Source of the DNA: CAIKAP01 sp964574605
Lineage (GTDB): Bacteria > Verrucomicrobiota > Verrucomicrobiia > Palsa-1439
Assembly: GCA_964574605.1 (NCBI GenBank)
Contig: CAZNOK010000179.1
Coordinates: 1-10,660 of the forward strand
Reading direction: 5' to 3'
DNA length: 10,660 bases
Part shown: positions 7,948-10,660 of the stretch, one piece after another
Position numbering within the stretch: the first letter of the stretch is position 1
Layout: each line of letters begins with the position of its first letter
Notes under the pieces: model-generated
What the model was told of the DNA's origin: nothing
Seen by the model: the letters and a program-made list of their open reading frames with translations, nothing else
Databases searched by the model: none
Program-made: the position numbers and the translations under genes

Positions 7948-7951
<4 letters not shown>
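6284..7951 (+). CDS. Secreted LamG-like plus BNR/Asp-box sialidase-like protein
   Basis: A 555-residue protein with a signal peptide (about 1-24, ARA|EW). Residues 25-200 look like a concanavalin/LamG-type beta-sandwich (GVVEARLKVRS, FHTYRLELSG, RVRLSVDDQQVVD), often a sugar-binding module. The rest is a six-bladed propeller with four Asp boxes, S-x-D-x-G-x-x-W, at 263-270, 391-398, 444-451 and 492-499, plus a degenerate one at 284-291. Arg430 (MMRPD), Arg481-Arg482 and DLGYP (517-521) fit sialidase-superfamily active-site regions. The first arginine, normally in an R-I-P motif, is replaced: the sequence reads YACFPSL (225-231). It is thus probably a glycosidase-like or binding protein, not a proven neuraminidase. 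The start overlaps the previous gene by 17 bases, with GGAG four bases before the ATG. Confidence 0.8.
7935..7940 (+). promoter_or_regulatory. Shine-Dalgarno site of the FAD oxidoreductase gene
   Basis: GGAAGG lies seven bases before the ATG at 7948, inside the end of the preceding gene. It supports this start over the longer upstream open frame and fits coupling through the ATGA overlap at 7948-7951. Confidence 0.65.
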
Positions 7952-10059
<2,108 letters not shown>

Positions 10060-10105
10060 ATTTGCGTTGAATGAGTGCCGCAATGACGCCGTCCCAAGTG
10101 CAGCC

Positions 10106-10660
10106 ATGAAATATATCTTCCTCAGTCTCACACTCTGCCTTGCCGCCAACGCCGCCGAAAACTGGCCTCGGTTTCGCGGCCCGACCGGCACCGGCCACCA
10201 CGTCGGCGCGCCGCTGCCGACGAAGTGGGGACCTGAGAACGTCCTCTGGCGCGTCGAGTTGAAAGGAGACGGGCACTCGTCACCCGTCAATTGGGACCAG
10301 CGCGTTTTCCTCACCGCTGACGCCGACAAAGGAAGCAGTCGTTTCGTGTTCGTCTTCGACGCGCGCGATGGACGGTTGCTGTGGGAAAAGAAGATCGCGT
10401 GCAATTCACCGGGCAAAACGCACAAGATGAACAGTTTTGCCACGCCAAGCTGCCTCACCGACGGCCAGCGGGTCGTGGCCTTTTTCGACTGCGCCGGCAT
10501 CCATTGCTTCGACCTCGACGGCAAACCGCTTTGGTCCCAATCGGTGGGCGAGTTCCCCAGCCCGTGGGGCGTTGCCGCGTCGCCGGTGTTTTCCGGCAAC
10601 CTCGTCATCCAGAACTGCGACACAAAGGGCGCATCGTCCATCGTGGCGCTCGACAAGAAC
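10106..10660 (+). CDS. PQQ-like beta-propeller protein, 5' part (runs off the window)
   Basis: An open frame of 185 codons with no stop before the window ends. It begins with a signal peptide (about 1-16, ANA|AENW), followed by NWPRFRGPTGTG (19-30), the N-terminal signature of exported PQQ-like/BamB-like propeller proteins abundant in Planctomycetota and Verrucomicrobiota. Blade repeats ending in a tryptophan are visible: VLWRVEL, LLWEKKI and PLWSQSV. About two to three blades are present; the family usually has around 400-450 residues, so roughly half is missing. The family name does not imply that PQQ is bound; the function in these phyla is mostly unknown. It lies 46 bases after the oxidoreductase gene, in the same direction, with no clear Shine-Dalgarno site or terminator between them, so it may belong to the same operon. 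Confidence 0.82.
   Translation, partial: MKYIFLSLTLCLAANAAENWPRFRGPTGTGHHVGAPLPTKWGPENVLWRVELKGDGHSSPVNWDQRVFLTADADKGSSRFVFVFDARDGRLLWEKKIACNSPGKTHKMNSFATPSCLTDGQRVVAFFDCAGIHCFDLDGKPLWSQSVGEFPSPWGVAASPVFSGNLVIQNCDTKGASSIVALDKN

Noticed and set aside
10060..10105. Terminator or promoter between the oxidoreductase and the PQQ-like gene
   Set aside because: I saw no GC-rich hairpin followed by a T run and no convincing -35/-10 pair in these 46 bases.

Overview
The window reads as part of a secreted-enzyme, glycan-processing locus from a GC-rich bacterium, most likely of the PVC superphylum (Verrucomicrobiota, Lentisphaerota or Planctomycetota). This rests on family content, not on a marker gene. 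Typical signs are a GH32/43-like five-bladed propeller of the 'RQLFVDDFLIE ... FTGPTD' type, a DUF4091/GH123-like hydrolase, an exported FAD oxidoreductase with a golvesin/xanthan-lyase-like C-terminal domain, and a PQQ-like propeller starting 'NWPRFRGPTGTG'.

Layout, all on the + strand: (1) 12-1613 GH32/43-like propeller hydrolase; (2) 1610-3265 DUF4091/GH123-like hydrolase; a 162-base spacer holding what looks like the scar of a deleted gene (3262-3359); (3) 3428-4552 SMP-30/gluconolactonase-like lipoprotein; (4) 4591-6300 zinc carboxypeptidase of the M14 family, with a CBM-like domain and a cytosolic-carboxypeptidase-like N-domain; (5) 6284-7951 LamG-like plus BNR/Asp-box sialidase-like protein; (6) 7948-10059 FAD-dependent oxidoreductase; (7) 10106-end, 5' part of a PQQ-like propeller protein that runs off the window. 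Genes are packed head to tail with ATGA or short overlaps, which suggests an operon with translational coupling. The only long spacer, before gene 3, carries the best Shine-Dalgarno sequence.

All seven proteins begin with an export signal, and gene 3 carries a lipobox. No transporter, regulator or cytoplasmic sugar-catabolic enzyme lies in the window. The set therefore looks like a battery for breaking down a complex extracellular glycan or glycoconjugate: glycosidases (1, 2, 5), a possible sugar oxidation/lactone hydrolysis pair (6, 3), and a peptidase that could remove peptide or amide groups (4). The substrate cannot be read from the sequence. No RNA genes, CRISPR arrays, insertion sequences or convincing terminators were seen. 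The most unusual points are the deletion scar with a near-repeat of gene 4's start, the CBM/CCP-like/M14 architecture, and replaced signature arginines in genes 4 and 5.
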